Source: Candidatus Zixiibacteriota bacterium
GTDB lineage: Bacteria; Zixibacteria; MSB-5A5; CAIYYT01
Assembly (NCBI GenBank): GCA_963205155.1
Contig: CAUJJY010000234.1
Coordinates: 1-7,428 of the forward strand
Length of the DNA stretch: 7,428 bases
Reading direction: 5' to 3'
Both the position numbers and the translations under genes were made by a program. Positions 1 to 6,101 of the stretch are shown here, piece by piece. The notes below the pieces were generated by a model. That model ran no database searches and had not been told where the DNA came from. It saw nothing but the letters and a program-made list of their open reading frames with translations. Numbering within the stretch: the stretch's first letter is position 1; each line of letters starts with the position of its first letter.

Positions 1-633
1 GTCGTTTTGCGTGCGTGTAATCTCGAAGCTGTGCAGCCGCGGCTTCTTTGTCTTGGTGAGAATGTCAATCCGGAGATTCGCGTCACGCTTCTTGATGAAG
101 CGGAACGCGTACGAGTAGGCGGTCAGCTGCAAGTGCTGGATGAGTGTTGTCGTATCGTACACCTTCGCCGCTGTTTTTAGTTCAACAACGGTGTCGCCTT
201 CTTCCAGCAGATCGAAGTAGCCTTCGAGCGGCATATCGAGCCGCTCACCGGTTTCCAGATCGACGAGCGGAACACGGAAATTCTGCTCAACGGCTTTCGG
301 TGCTGCCCCTTTGTACCCTTGAATGTAGACGGCGATGAGCTGCCTGCCCAGCGCGAGCAGCGAGTCAAGGTCGTCGCCATTCTTGAAGCGTAGGTCATCG
401 ACCGCCTGCGCGTTCATGTCGGCAGCGAAGATCACGGCGACGTCTTCCCACTCGTGGATGTACCCGGCTTGCCGCTCCTTGTGCCACCACTCGAGGGCCG
501 AATGGACAGCGCTCCCTAGGGCGAGCTCTGCTGCCTTGAAGTGCACAGGAAGCTCGTCAATGTAGCGATAACAGTACTTCAGCGGGCACATGAGGTACAG
601 ATTGATCTGGGAGACGGAAATGTGGTCGCGCAT
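1..633 (-). CDS. PD-(D/E)XK superfamily nuclease, RecB/Cas4-like (3' end beyond window)
   Basis: Reading the minus strand from the ATG at 633 gives 211 open codons to the window edge, so the C-terminus is missing. The N-terminus has the S-x-S-x-I-N-x-Y-x-x-C-P-x-x-Y signature (residues 6-20) seen in AddB/RecB/Cas4-type nucleases. The catalytic set then appears in order: His44 in LGSAVHSALE, Asp141 in EGYFD, Glu151 and Lys153 in VVELKT, and the QxxxY motif at Gln169-Tyr173. By family this is a Mg-dependent DNA exonuclease or nuclease domain. Whether it carries the C-terminal cysteines of an iron-sulfur cluster cannot be seen. It overlaps the stop codon of the upstream annealing-protein gene by one base (TAATG) and has its own ribosome site GGAAGGAG, so the two are translated together. 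I infer the nuclease partner of a recombination pair; a Cas4-like role is unlikely because no CRISPR genes or repeats are visible. Confidence 0.85.
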   Translation of the reverse strand, partial: MRDHISVSQINLYLMCPLKYCYRYIDELPVHFKAAELALGSAVHSALEWWHKERQAGYIHEWEDVAVIFAADMNAQAVDDLRFKNGDDLDSLLALGRQLIAVYIQGYKGAAPKAVEQNFRVPLVDLETGERLDMPLEGYFDLLEEGDTVVELKTAAKVYDTTTLIQHLQLTAYSYAFRFIKKRDANLRIDILTKTKKPRLHSFEITRTQND

Positions 634-1319
634 TAGCTCGGCACTCCTTCCAGACCCACACTAAGGATGTGGTCGATTAGGGTGCTGGCATCTGCCTTGG
701 ACGCGTCCTTCAAGGACTCGACGCCGAATGCCCGCTTCAAGAAGTCGTGAGCCTCATCGCCGGTAACGCTGCGCTCGGCAAGCAGGCGAAACAAGTACCG
801 ACGCTGGTTCTCCGTCATTGGGTCATTGGCTGGCTCCTGACTTGCTCGATTTCCAGAGTTTTCCGTCGAACCGTTTTCGCCGGCATCTGCTGCCGTCGTT
901 GTCGCACCATTCGTCTTCGCTCCGTTCCCGTTATCCACAGCACCGTTTGCGTAATCGTCGGTGAGCTCTTCGAGCGCGATGACGCCGACGTTGACGGCAT
1001 CGCGTAGGGCGCGTGCCTTGGCTCTGGTAAACGCCATGCGAATGATGTGGGGAACGATGGTCGCATTGACGTTGCCGGGGTTGGCATCGCCGACCTCGGT
1101 GAACACCCCTTTTTCTGTCACCACTTTTGCCATAGAAATCGCGGTCATTTCGTTGGCGGCGGATGGGGCTTGAAGCAGCGTCGTTTCAATTTGTTTCAAG
1201 CCTTCCTGGTGGGCTCGATTGAGCAAGCCAGCGTACGTGACAACCTCTTTGGTCGCCACAACCCGGCCTTGGCGGTCTTTGATCTCGATAGTTGTGACCA
1301 GGTTGGATTGGGTCTTCAT
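633..1319 (-). CDS. Putative single-strand annealing protein (Rad52-like), phage recombinase type
   Basis: The 228-residue protein has three parts. Residues 1-115 form a conserved core: an AHxxGL segment (36-41), QAPSAANEMTAI (50-61), then GVFTEVGDANPGNVN (71-85) followed by a basic helix IRMAFTRAKARALRDAVNVG (93-112). The order 'E-x-G-D/G ... helix with ARALRDAxxxG' resembles the Rad52 annealing fold, in which a glycine-rich hairpin precedes the helix TDALKRAL. Residues 122-166 are a low-complexity linker rich in N, G, T and A. Residues 168-220 (MTENQRRYLFRLLAER ... DHIL) form a small helical module that I recall at the C-terminus of phage annealing proteins, probably for DNA or partner binding. 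The start is set by the strong AAAGGAGGT at 1323-1331. The coupled downstream nuclease supports a Red-beta/Red-alpha-like role. The family assignment rests on motif resemblance and is not certain. Confidence 0.6.
   Translation of the reverse strand: MKTQSNLVTTIEIKDRQGRVVATKEVVTYAGLLNRAHQEGLKQIETTLLQAPSAANEMTAISMAKVVTEKGVFTEVGDANPGNVNATIVPHIIRMAFTRAKARALRDAVNVGVIALEELTDDYANGAVDNGNGAKTNGATTTAADAGENGSTENSGNRASQEPANDPMTENQRRYLFRLLAERSVTGDEAHDFLKRAFGVESLKDASKADASTLIDHILSVGLEGVPS
644..651 (-). promoter_or_regulatory. Ribosome binding site of the nuclease gene
   Basis: On the minus strand this reads GGAAGGAG, ten bases before the ATG at 633. It lies inside the end of the annealing-protein gene. It supports the ATG that overlaps that gene's stop codon as the true start. 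Confidence 0.7.
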
Positions 1320-1499
1320 GAGACCTCCTTTCTCGTGTTTGGTTCAGGTTATGTAGTTGGTAACGAACGTGCAGCGCTGGGTGAGGTGAACAAGACAACT
1401 GCAAAGGCATCGTACCTGGCCTGCCAAACAGCTCAATGGTCGAAAAGAACATGAATTCCTCGGTGACTGTGGATTACTTGTTGGAGTAGACTGCAAACT
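1320..1499. other. Divergent intergenic spacer
   Basis: This 180 bp separates the minus-strand recombination operon from the plus-strand motor gene, so both promoters should lie here. I could not find a convincing sigma-70 pair on either strand. A GGAG at 1483-1486 lies 13 bases before the plus-strand ATG at 1500, farther than is ideal. No convincing small gene is visible. Confidence 0.5.
1323..1331 (-). promoter_or_regulatory. Strong Shine-Dalgarno of the annealing-protein gene
   Basis: The minus strand reads AAAGGAGGT three bases before the ATG at 1319. It is nearly a full complement of the 16S 3' end, with rather short spacing. It fixes the start of this two-gene operon. Confidence 0.75.
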
Positions 1500-2798
1500 A
1501 TGCAGAACAATGGGCTTTTGATTCTCGGACAGACGAATTACCGGAATATCCGGCGACTCTTCGGCATCAAGCCGGAAGACCGGCGGCGGCATACGTTCCT
1601 GCTAGGCAAAACGGGCGTGGGCAAAAGTACGCTGCTACTCAATTGCATAGTGCAGGACATTCAAGCTGGACGCGGTGTCGCGGTTATTGACCCGCACGGC
1701 GATCTCGTCGAACACGTCCTCGACCACATCCCTGCCAAGCGCACTAAGGACACCATCTACTTCAATCCCGCCGACAGGGAGTACCCGATTGCCTTCAATG
1801 TCCTGTCTAACCCCGATGCAAGGCAGCGGCACCTCGTCGCGTCCGGTGTCGTGCAGGTCTTCAAGAAGATTTGGACTGACTCGTGGGGTCCCCGGCTGGA
1901 GTACGTCTTGCGCAATGCGATTCTGGCGCTCCTGGAAGCGCGCGGCAACACCCTGCTTGGTGTGAACCGGCTCCTCGTCGACGACCACTTCCGGGCGCGG
2001 ATCGTGTCCGGCTTGCAGGATCCGATGCTTCGACACTTCTGGACGGTGGAATTTGAACAGTACCCCAAAGTCTTCCGCACCGAGACTATCTCACCGATTC
2101 TGAATAAGGTCGGGCAATTCCTTACTGACCCGGTCGTGCGGAACATTGTCGGGCAGACAAAGACGAAGTTTGACCTGTCGGACGTCTTGGATGCTGGGAA
2201 AATACTCCTGCTGAATCTTGCCAAAGGAAAGATTGGTGAAGAGAACTCCGCGCTTTTGGGATCGATGATGATTACGCAGTTGTACTTGGCTGCGTTGCGG
2301 CGCGCTTCGGTTCAGGAACACTTACGCTCGGATTACTTCGTCTACATCGACGAGACACATTCATATGCGACGGAAGACTTCCCTGCAATACTCTCAGAGG
2401 CGCGGAAGTACCGGCTGGTAATCGCCGGTATGGCAAACCAGTTTCTTGCACAGCTGCCAAAGCAACTGGCTGCATCCATTCTTGGGAACGTGGGAACCTT
2501 GATTGCCTTCAACTGTGGATCGGAAGACGCAGCAATTCTCGCCCGCGAATTCTACCCGACCTTTCACGCTGTCGACCTGCAGAGCCTGCCGCAGTACAAT
2601 GTCTACCTTCGCTTGTCCATCAATGGAAAGACGTCTGAACCGTTCAGCGCCGAGACGTTGCCGCCGCCCGACGCTCTGCAGCCGTCAAATCGCTACAAAA
2701 TCATCAGCCAATCGCGGCTGCGATATGCTATGCCTCGATCAACGCTAGAACACAAGATCTCTGGATGGATATTAGGTGACAAATTCCCGCCGGCCTAA
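1500..2798 (+). CDS. VirD4/TraD/HerA-type P-loop DNA motor ATPase without N-terminal membrane domain
   Basis: The 432-residue protein opens almost at once into a RecA-like motor domain. Walker A is GKTGVGKST at 36-44, and the family motif IDPHGDL follows at 63-69. Walker B is YFVYIDE ending in Asp284-Glu285, and ILSEARKYRL (297-306) and GNVGTLIAF (329-337) complete the core of DUF87/TraM-recognition type coupling proteins. These hexameric ATPases pump DNA through a conjugation or partition pore. The usual version has several hundred residues before Walker A, including membrane helices; here there are only 35 and none is hydrophobic enough to span a membrane. The reading frame upstream of the ATG is closed by a TGA at 1464-1466 and holds no other standard start, so the short form is what is encoded. 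It may be a soluble motor or a shortened relic that depends on a partner. No relaxase or mating-pair genes are visible. Confidence 0.85.
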   Translation: MQNNGLLILGQTNYRNIRRLFGIKPEDRRRHTFLLGKTGVGKSTLLLNCIVQDIQAGRGVAVIDPHGDLVEHVLDHIPAKRTKDTIYFNPADREYPIAFNVLSNPDARQRHLVASGVVQVFKKIWTDSWGPRLEYVLRNAILALLEARGNTLLGVNRLLVDDHFRARIVSGLQDPMLRHFWTVEFEQYPKVFRTETISPILNKVGQFLTDPVVRNIVGQTKTKFDLSDVLDAGKILLLNLAKGKIGEENSALLGSMMITQLYLAALRRASVQEHLRSDYFVYIDETHSYATEDFPAILSEARKYRLVIAGMANQFLAQLPKQLAASILGNVGTLIAFNCGSEDAAILAREFYPTFHAVDLQSLPQYNVYLRLSINGKTSEPFSAETLPPPDALQPSNRYKIISQSRLRYAMPRSTLEHKISGWILGDKFPPA

Positions 2799-2804
2799 AT
2801 TGTC

Positions 2805-2833
2805 TTGACAGAGCAGTCGCGATCATCCATTAT
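2805..2833 (+). promoter_or_regulatory. Sigma-70-type promoter of the nucleotide cassette
   Basis: A perfect -35 box TTGACA (2805-2810) is followed by 17 bp and CATTAT (2828-2833, four of six consensus bases). Transcription would begin near 2840, giving a leader of about 45 bases before the zinc-ribbon ATG. A short inverted repeat TTGAA/TTCAA (2834-2838 and 2847-2851) covers the expected start point and could be an operator, though five-base arms are weak evidence. Confidence 0.6.
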
Positions 2834-2885
2834 TTGAATTGCTCGTTTCAATTGCCCATAGAATACTAAATTTGACGGAATCCAA

Positions 2886-3218
2886 ATGAAGAGAGATAAA
2901 TATCTTCGCGCACGTGGCGGTAACGCACGAATTATCGATCTTCTTTGTGGCAAGTGCAACTCCCGAGTGATAAGGTATCAAAAAGACGGTGTGGGCAATT
3001 TGCTGAGGTGCTATTTCAACAGAATCGCGCACCCACCCGAACTTCAGCAGCTTAGCCTGTTGCAACCATCGACTAATTTGAGCGCGATACAACCCTTGGT
3101 TTGCAAGGCTTGTCGGAGCGTTCTGGGCGTACCGATGAGGCACAGCGATGGTAGACTTGCTTTTCGGCTTTTGAAAGGAACTTACTACAGGAAAATCTCA
3201 AAAGGAGACTCGGAATGA
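2886..3218 (+). CDS. Small zinc-ribbon protein, copy 1 of a paralogous pair
   Basis: I do not recognise a named family. The 110-residue basic protein begins MKRDKY...RGG and has two CxxC pairs, Cys21/Cys24 and Cys73/Cys76, spaced as in a zinc ribbon. Between them lies YQKDGVGNLLRCYFNR (31-46), and after the second pair a short beta-rich tail LAFRLLKG. The same landmarks in the same order occur in the minus-strand protein at 5431-5787, which makes both genes credible. It is the first gene after the promoter, and its TGA overlaps the next ATG (ATGA), so it is co-translated with the cyclohydrolase gene. The ribosome site is poor (ACGGA). Such proteins often bind nucleic acid or act as small metal-bound adaptors, but the role here is not known. 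Confidence 0.75.
   Translation: MKRDKYLRARGGNARIIDLLCGKCNSRVIRYQKDGVGNLLRCYFNRIAHPPELQQLSLLQPSTNLSAIQPLVCKACRSVLGVPMRHSDGRLAFRLLKGTYYRKISKGDSE
3201..3207 (+). promoter_or_regulatory. Shine-Dalgarno of the cyclohydrolase gene
   Basis: AAAGGAG lies seven bases before the ATG at 3215. It is inside the zinc-ribbon gene and is much stronger than that gene's own site, so the cyclohydrolase is probably translated more efficiently. It confirms the ATGA overlap start. Confidence 0.7.
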
Positions 3219-4030
3219 AAATTGATTTGGAAGACGTTGCAAAACGGTGCGGTCGCTCGGTGGAAGAGGTACTGGAATTGATACGGCTTGCAAAGGCGTC
3301 GATGATCCCATTGGGCAAACAAATTCGCGTGGTTGAGAAGCAGGAAGTCAGATGGCTGATTGTCGCCCGGCAAGGTGTCGGAATCATTCAGACTGAATTC
3401 GGCGAATTTCAACAGTTCGATTTCCTTATAGATGACCAGTGGGGTAAGTACTCAGTGCTTTATTACGGTGCCCTTGACGACAATCTGATGCCCGTTTTTG
3501 AGCAGAGCGAGCTCCTTCTAATGCGAGTTGATTCGGGCTGCGAAACGGGTCAGATGTTCGGGGACAAGACATGTGAATGTCGCGAGCAATTGCGACTGGC
3601 GATTCGCACAGTAGCTGAAAATGGCGGGGGTTTAATTGTGCATATCCCAAGGCAGGATGGGCGGGGGCTGGGCCTGCCGGCAAAGCTCGCTACTCTTCGA
3701 CTTCAACACCAACTCAAGCTCGACACGGTTGCGGCGGCCAACATCATTGCGCCGGATGGGGTCATTGATATAAGAACCTACGGTGGGGTAATCGGAGTTC
3801 TCAAGTTTTTCGAGGTTCCGGAAACCATGATGATTGCTCTGGCAACGAACAACCTGCAAAAAACCCCGGTGTTTGTAGAAAATGGCTACCAAGTCAAGAA
3901 ATTGGTCCCTATGATCATCGAGCCGACGGAGTTCACCCACCAGCACTTAAAAGCAAAGCAGGACTGCCTTGGTCATATTGGACTGCTAAGCAAAGTGGAA
4001 TCAACCAGTGTCGATACAGAGCAATCGTAA
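3215..4030 (+). CDS. GTP cyclohydrolase II homologue (RibA-like) with N-terminal HTH-like segment
   Basis: Residues 1-52 resemble an excisionase/MerR-type helix-turn-helix (DVAKRCGRSVEEVLELI ... PLGKQIRVVEKQEVRWLI); ordinary RibA proteins lack this. Residues 53-250 are GTP cyclohydrolase II: zinc ligands Cys109, Cys120 and Cys122 (GCETG ... TCECR), the GTP/Mg-binding RQDGRGLGL (146-154), the catalytic arginine in DIRTYGG (Arg187, matching E. coli Arg128) and ATNNLQKT (210-217). The normal enzyme opens GTP, releasing formate and pyrophosphate, as the first step to riboflavin. Here the position of E. coli Tyr105 is Leu161, so the reaction may stop early or differ. No other riboflavin gene (ribB, ribD, ribE, ribH) is near, and the neighbours handle nucleotides, so a riboflavin role is unlikely. 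The enzyme family is secure; the product is not. Confidence 0.85.
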   Translation: MKIDLEDVAKRCGRSVEEVLELIRLAKASMIPLGKQIRVVEKQEVRWLIVARQGVGIIQTEFGEFQQFDFLIDDQWGKYSVLYYGALDDNLMPVFEQSELLLMRVDSGCETGQMFGDKTCECREQLRLAIRTVAENGGGLIVHIPRQDGRGLGLPAKLATLRLQHQLKLDTVAAANIIAPDGVIDIRTYGGVIGVLKFFEVPETMMIALATNNLQKTPVFVENGYQVKKLVPMIIEPTEFTHQHLKAKQDCLGHIGLLSKVESTSVDTEQS

Positions 4031-5420
4031 CAGTCTAGCGCTTCTTGGTGAGGCAGTTGAGTCAAACAACTCTGTATTATGTTGCGGGCTCGACCCAGAC
4101 GTCGGAAGGCTCCCAACTGAGCTTTGCTTCCAGACAAACGGAGCTAAGGCAATCCTAACGTTTCTAAAAGAGATCATTGATATTGCTGCCCAGCATGTCT
4201 GTGCGTTTAAGGCCCAAAAAGCATTCTTTGATTGCCACCCTGAAGGTTACTTGCTCCTGTCGGAGACGATCAAGTACGTGCATGACGTATATCCTCACTT
4301 GCCGATATTCATTGATGCGAAAATAGGCGATGTAGAGAATACAATGGCCATTTACTTGAAGACGATCCTCGACGACTTAGGCGCTGATGGGGTTGTCGTC
4401 AATCCGTACCTCGGTGACTCTGTATTGGGTCCCTTCGCGGAGAGACCGCTAAAGGCCGCTATCGTCACTGTAAGAACAAGCAATCAGTCTGCAGCGTCCA
4501 TCCAGGATGCGCTAATGTTTGACGGCGAACCGCTTTGGAAACACATACTTGGATCCGTGACGAATCGTTGGAACGATGCCAAGAACATGATACCAGTCAT
4601 CGCCTCGACTTCCAGCATCGATTTGCGTTCTGTGCGGGCTTCTATTCCAGATGAGATGCCAGTTTTGTTCGCTGGCGTCGGTTCACAAGGCGGAGATGTC
4701 TCGCGGCTTTACGATCTAACGAATTCGGACGGTGGAGGCGTTCTTGTGAATATGTCAAGGACGCTACTCTATCCGTACGATCGCGATGATCGTGGTTGGC
4801 GAGATGATGTTGAGCGGGCTTTACTGTCCAGCAAGAGATCATTGAATTTTCACAGGAGTCGATCACGCTTACTCCTAATTGCAGGTGTATCAGGAGCTGG
4901 AAAATCGACAACCATCAATGAGATTCGAAAGTGTGATGAGCAATTCGAGTATATTTCTCCATTTGTAACGCGACCATTGAGGCCAGGGGAAACTGACAAG
5001 ATTTCCGTTGGTAACGACACTTTTGACGATTACGTCGCGGGTAATAGGTTTCTTCTGGTGAACGAGCTATACGGAGTTCGATATGGAACTCCGCGAGACT
5101 CGATTGAGAGTGCAATTGAAGAAGGAAAAACTCCGATTCTCGACTGGCCAATTGCCAAGGTCAACCTCTTAAAGAGCGCCTTTCCGAATCGGGTATATTG
5201 TGTGTACCTGGAGCCAGCAAACATAGAGATCGTACGTGAACGACTCTCGGACGGACGTGATTTTGATCACAGGCGATTAGAATCGGCGATTTTGGAGTTA
5301 CGTGAATTTAATAAGGGGGTTTACGACCAAGTCATCAATTTCAAATGTGTAAGTGAAGAGAATACGCTGCGTCAAAGCGCACTGCGCATCATCAAAGCGT
5401 TTGCTGCGGAAGAGCTCTGA
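4008..5420 (+). CDS. Fusion of an OMP-decarboxylase-type domain and a guanylate-kinase-type domain
   Basis: It starts at GTG 4008, the only standard start after an in-frame TAA at 3987, and overlaps the cyclohydrolase gene by 23 bp. Residues 1-275 match the subfamily-2 PyrF (alpha/beta barrel): CGLDPD (26-31), Lys68 in AFKAQKAFF, the catalytic DAKIGD (Asp103, Lys105, Asp108), NPYLG (132-136), TSN (157-159), GVGSQGG with Gln227, and the phosphate-loop Arg251. Orotidine-5'-phosphate decarboxylase makes UMP. Residues 285-470 match guanylate kinase: P-loop GVSGAGKST (293-301), FVTRPLRPGE with phosphate-binding Arg322 and Arg325, and YGTPRDSI with Tyr359. The residues that read guanine are changed (Pro318, Lys331 and Leu350 for yeast Ser34, Tyr50 and Glu69). 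The decarboxylase site looks active; the kinase probably accepts a different nucleoside monophosphate. A fused form suggests handover between consecutive steps. Confidence 0.85.
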   Translation: MSIQSNRNSLALLGEAVESNNSVLCCGLDPDVGRLPTELCFQTNGAKAILTFLKEIIDIAAQHVCAFKAQKAFFDCHPEGYLLLSETIKYVHDVYPHLPIFIDAKIGDVENTMAIYLKTILDDLGADGVVVNPYLGDSVLGPFAERPLKAAIVTVRTSNQSAASIQDALMFDGEPLWKHILGSVTNRWNDAKNMIPVIASTSSIDLRSVRASIPDEMPVLFAGVGSQGGDVSRLYDLTNSDGGGVLVNMSRTLLYPYDRDDRGWRDDVERALLSSKRSLNFHRSRSRLLLIAGVSGAGKSTTINEIRKCDEQFEYISPFVTRPLRPGETDKISVGNDTFDDYVAGNRFLLVNELYGVRYGTPRDSIESAIEEGKTPILDWPIAKVNLLKSAFPNRVYCVYLEPANIEIVRERLSDGRDFDHRRLESAILELREFNKGVYDQVINFKCVSEENTLRQSALRIIKAFAAEEL

Positions 5421-5430
5421 GCCGCGAGCA

Positions 5431-5787
5431 CTACTGTCGCAAGTTGATACTTGCGATGCGGATACTGCACACTTTCTTGACCACTGAACCATCACGAAGT
5501 ACAAACGCCCTTCGGCGTTCCTTCCTGTACAAACATGGTTGTCCAATGCACTTGCGACAAGCTCGACACCGGAGGTCGCCAACCTCTCGAAGGGATGTCT
5601 CTTCCAGTCGACATTCGCTCTTGAGCTGGATAAACCTATCAAAATACAATCGCTTCAGCGGTCCGGGCCCATCTTTCTGGTATAAAGCGATAAAATCGCC
5701 ACAATCATGGCAGTTGATTTCCAGCACACGTGAGTAGCCACCACGAGACTCTCGGTACTTGTCACGACGAAGAGAGATTGGTTGCAT
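5431..5787 (-). CDS. Small zinc-ribbon protein, copy 2 of a paralogous pair
   Basis: The 118-residue product beginning at the ATG at 5787 aligns along its length with the protein at 2886-3218: RDKYxxxRGGxxR near the start, Cys26/Cys29, YQKDGPGPLKRLYFDRF (36-52), Cys74/Cys77 in RCRACRKCIGQP, and AFVLRDG (94-100). The frame stays open to 5979, but the extra upstream residues have no counterpart in copy 1, so the ATG at 5787 is preferred; its ribosome site (TAAGGG) is modest. The gene faces the cyclohydrolase operon tail to tail, with 10 bp between stops. It is much more basic than average, as a nucleic-acid-binding protein would be. Function unknown; shared landmarks imply a shared metal-binding fold. 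Confidence 0.75.
   Translation of the reverse strand: MQPISLRRDKYRESRGGYSRVLEINCHDCGDFIALYQKDGPGPLKRLYFDRFIQLKSECRLEETSLREVGDLRCRACRKCIGQPCLYRKERRRAFVLRDGSVVKKVCSIRIASINLRQ
5437..5456. repeat. Perfect 7-bp hairpin at the convergent gene ends
   Basis: TCGCAAG and CTTGCGA are separated by six bases (TTGATA). It lies just after the fusion gene's stop and inside the last codons of the minus-strand zinc-ribbon gene. There is no T-run on either side, so a simple intrinsic terminator is not supported. It could still slow polymerase or protect the 3' end of the cassette mRNA. Confidence 0.5.
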
Positions 5788-6014
5788 TGCCCTTACCCTA
5801 TCATGGCTGTGGTTTTCAAACAAGTTTGTCTGGCAAACTACGGGCCTTGAAAAATGTGTACAACGCCAGCTTGCCAATAAGTTTGCAGCCTGTGACATAT
5901 ACCCTCTTGCACAGCCGCTCTGCGGCGACAAACGACAGTAAATCCATACGACTATTGATAATACGCCGTTAGACCTCAATGCAACTGATTTTTTTGGTTT
6001 GGGCGGCCTTTGTA

Positions 6015-6028
6015 TTGTTACTTAACAA
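6015..6028. repeat. Palindrome TTGTTA-CT-TAACAA
   Basis: Six-base perfect arms surround a two-base centre. GGCGG (6002-6006) and CCGCC (6031-6035, approximately) add a second, offset complementary pair outside it. The tight centre suits a dimeric protein-binding site better than an RNA hairpin. It sits about 230 bp upstream of the copy-2 zinc-ribbon start. Confidence 0.4.
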
Positions 6029-6101
6029 CACCGCCTCCTCTCTAATCGTCGGCAACTCATTATGAATTATTAACCTCAATATTGAATTGGACGGAGCTGA
6101 G

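Noticed and set aside
1..633. Cas4 of a CRISPR-Cas locus
   Set aside because: The motif set fits the wider RecB/Cas4 group, but there are no cas1/cas2 genes or CRISPR repeats, and the partner gene is an annealing protein.
815..1087. 90-codon minus-strand ORF within the annealing-protein gene
   Set aside because: It is the shifted frame of the same strand, with no ribosome site and no motif.
1047..1454. 135-codon plus-strand ORF opposite the annealing-protein gene
   Set aside because: It is antisense to a gene with clear motifs and a strong ribosome site, and its product has no recognisable pattern.
1635..2224. Minus-strand ORFs of 133 and 155 codons inside the motor ATPase gene
   Set aside because: They lie opposite an unmistakable ATPase with intact Walker motifs; GC-rich codon use opens such antisense frames.
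3215..5420. Ordinary riboflavin or pyrimidine biosynthesis operon (ribA, pyrF, gmk)
   Set aside because: No ribB/D/E/H, pyr or other partner genes are present; the enzymes carry changes at specificity positions, two are fused, and zinc-ribbon paralogues flank them.
5437..5456. Bidirectional intrinsic terminator between the convergent genes
   Set aside because: The 7-bp stem is real, but no run of T follows on either strand, so it is kept only as a hairpin.
5431..5979. Longer 182-residue form of the minus-strand zinc-ribbon protein
   Set aside because: The extra 64 residues have no match in the paralogue at 2886-3218, whose start lines up with the ATG at 5787.
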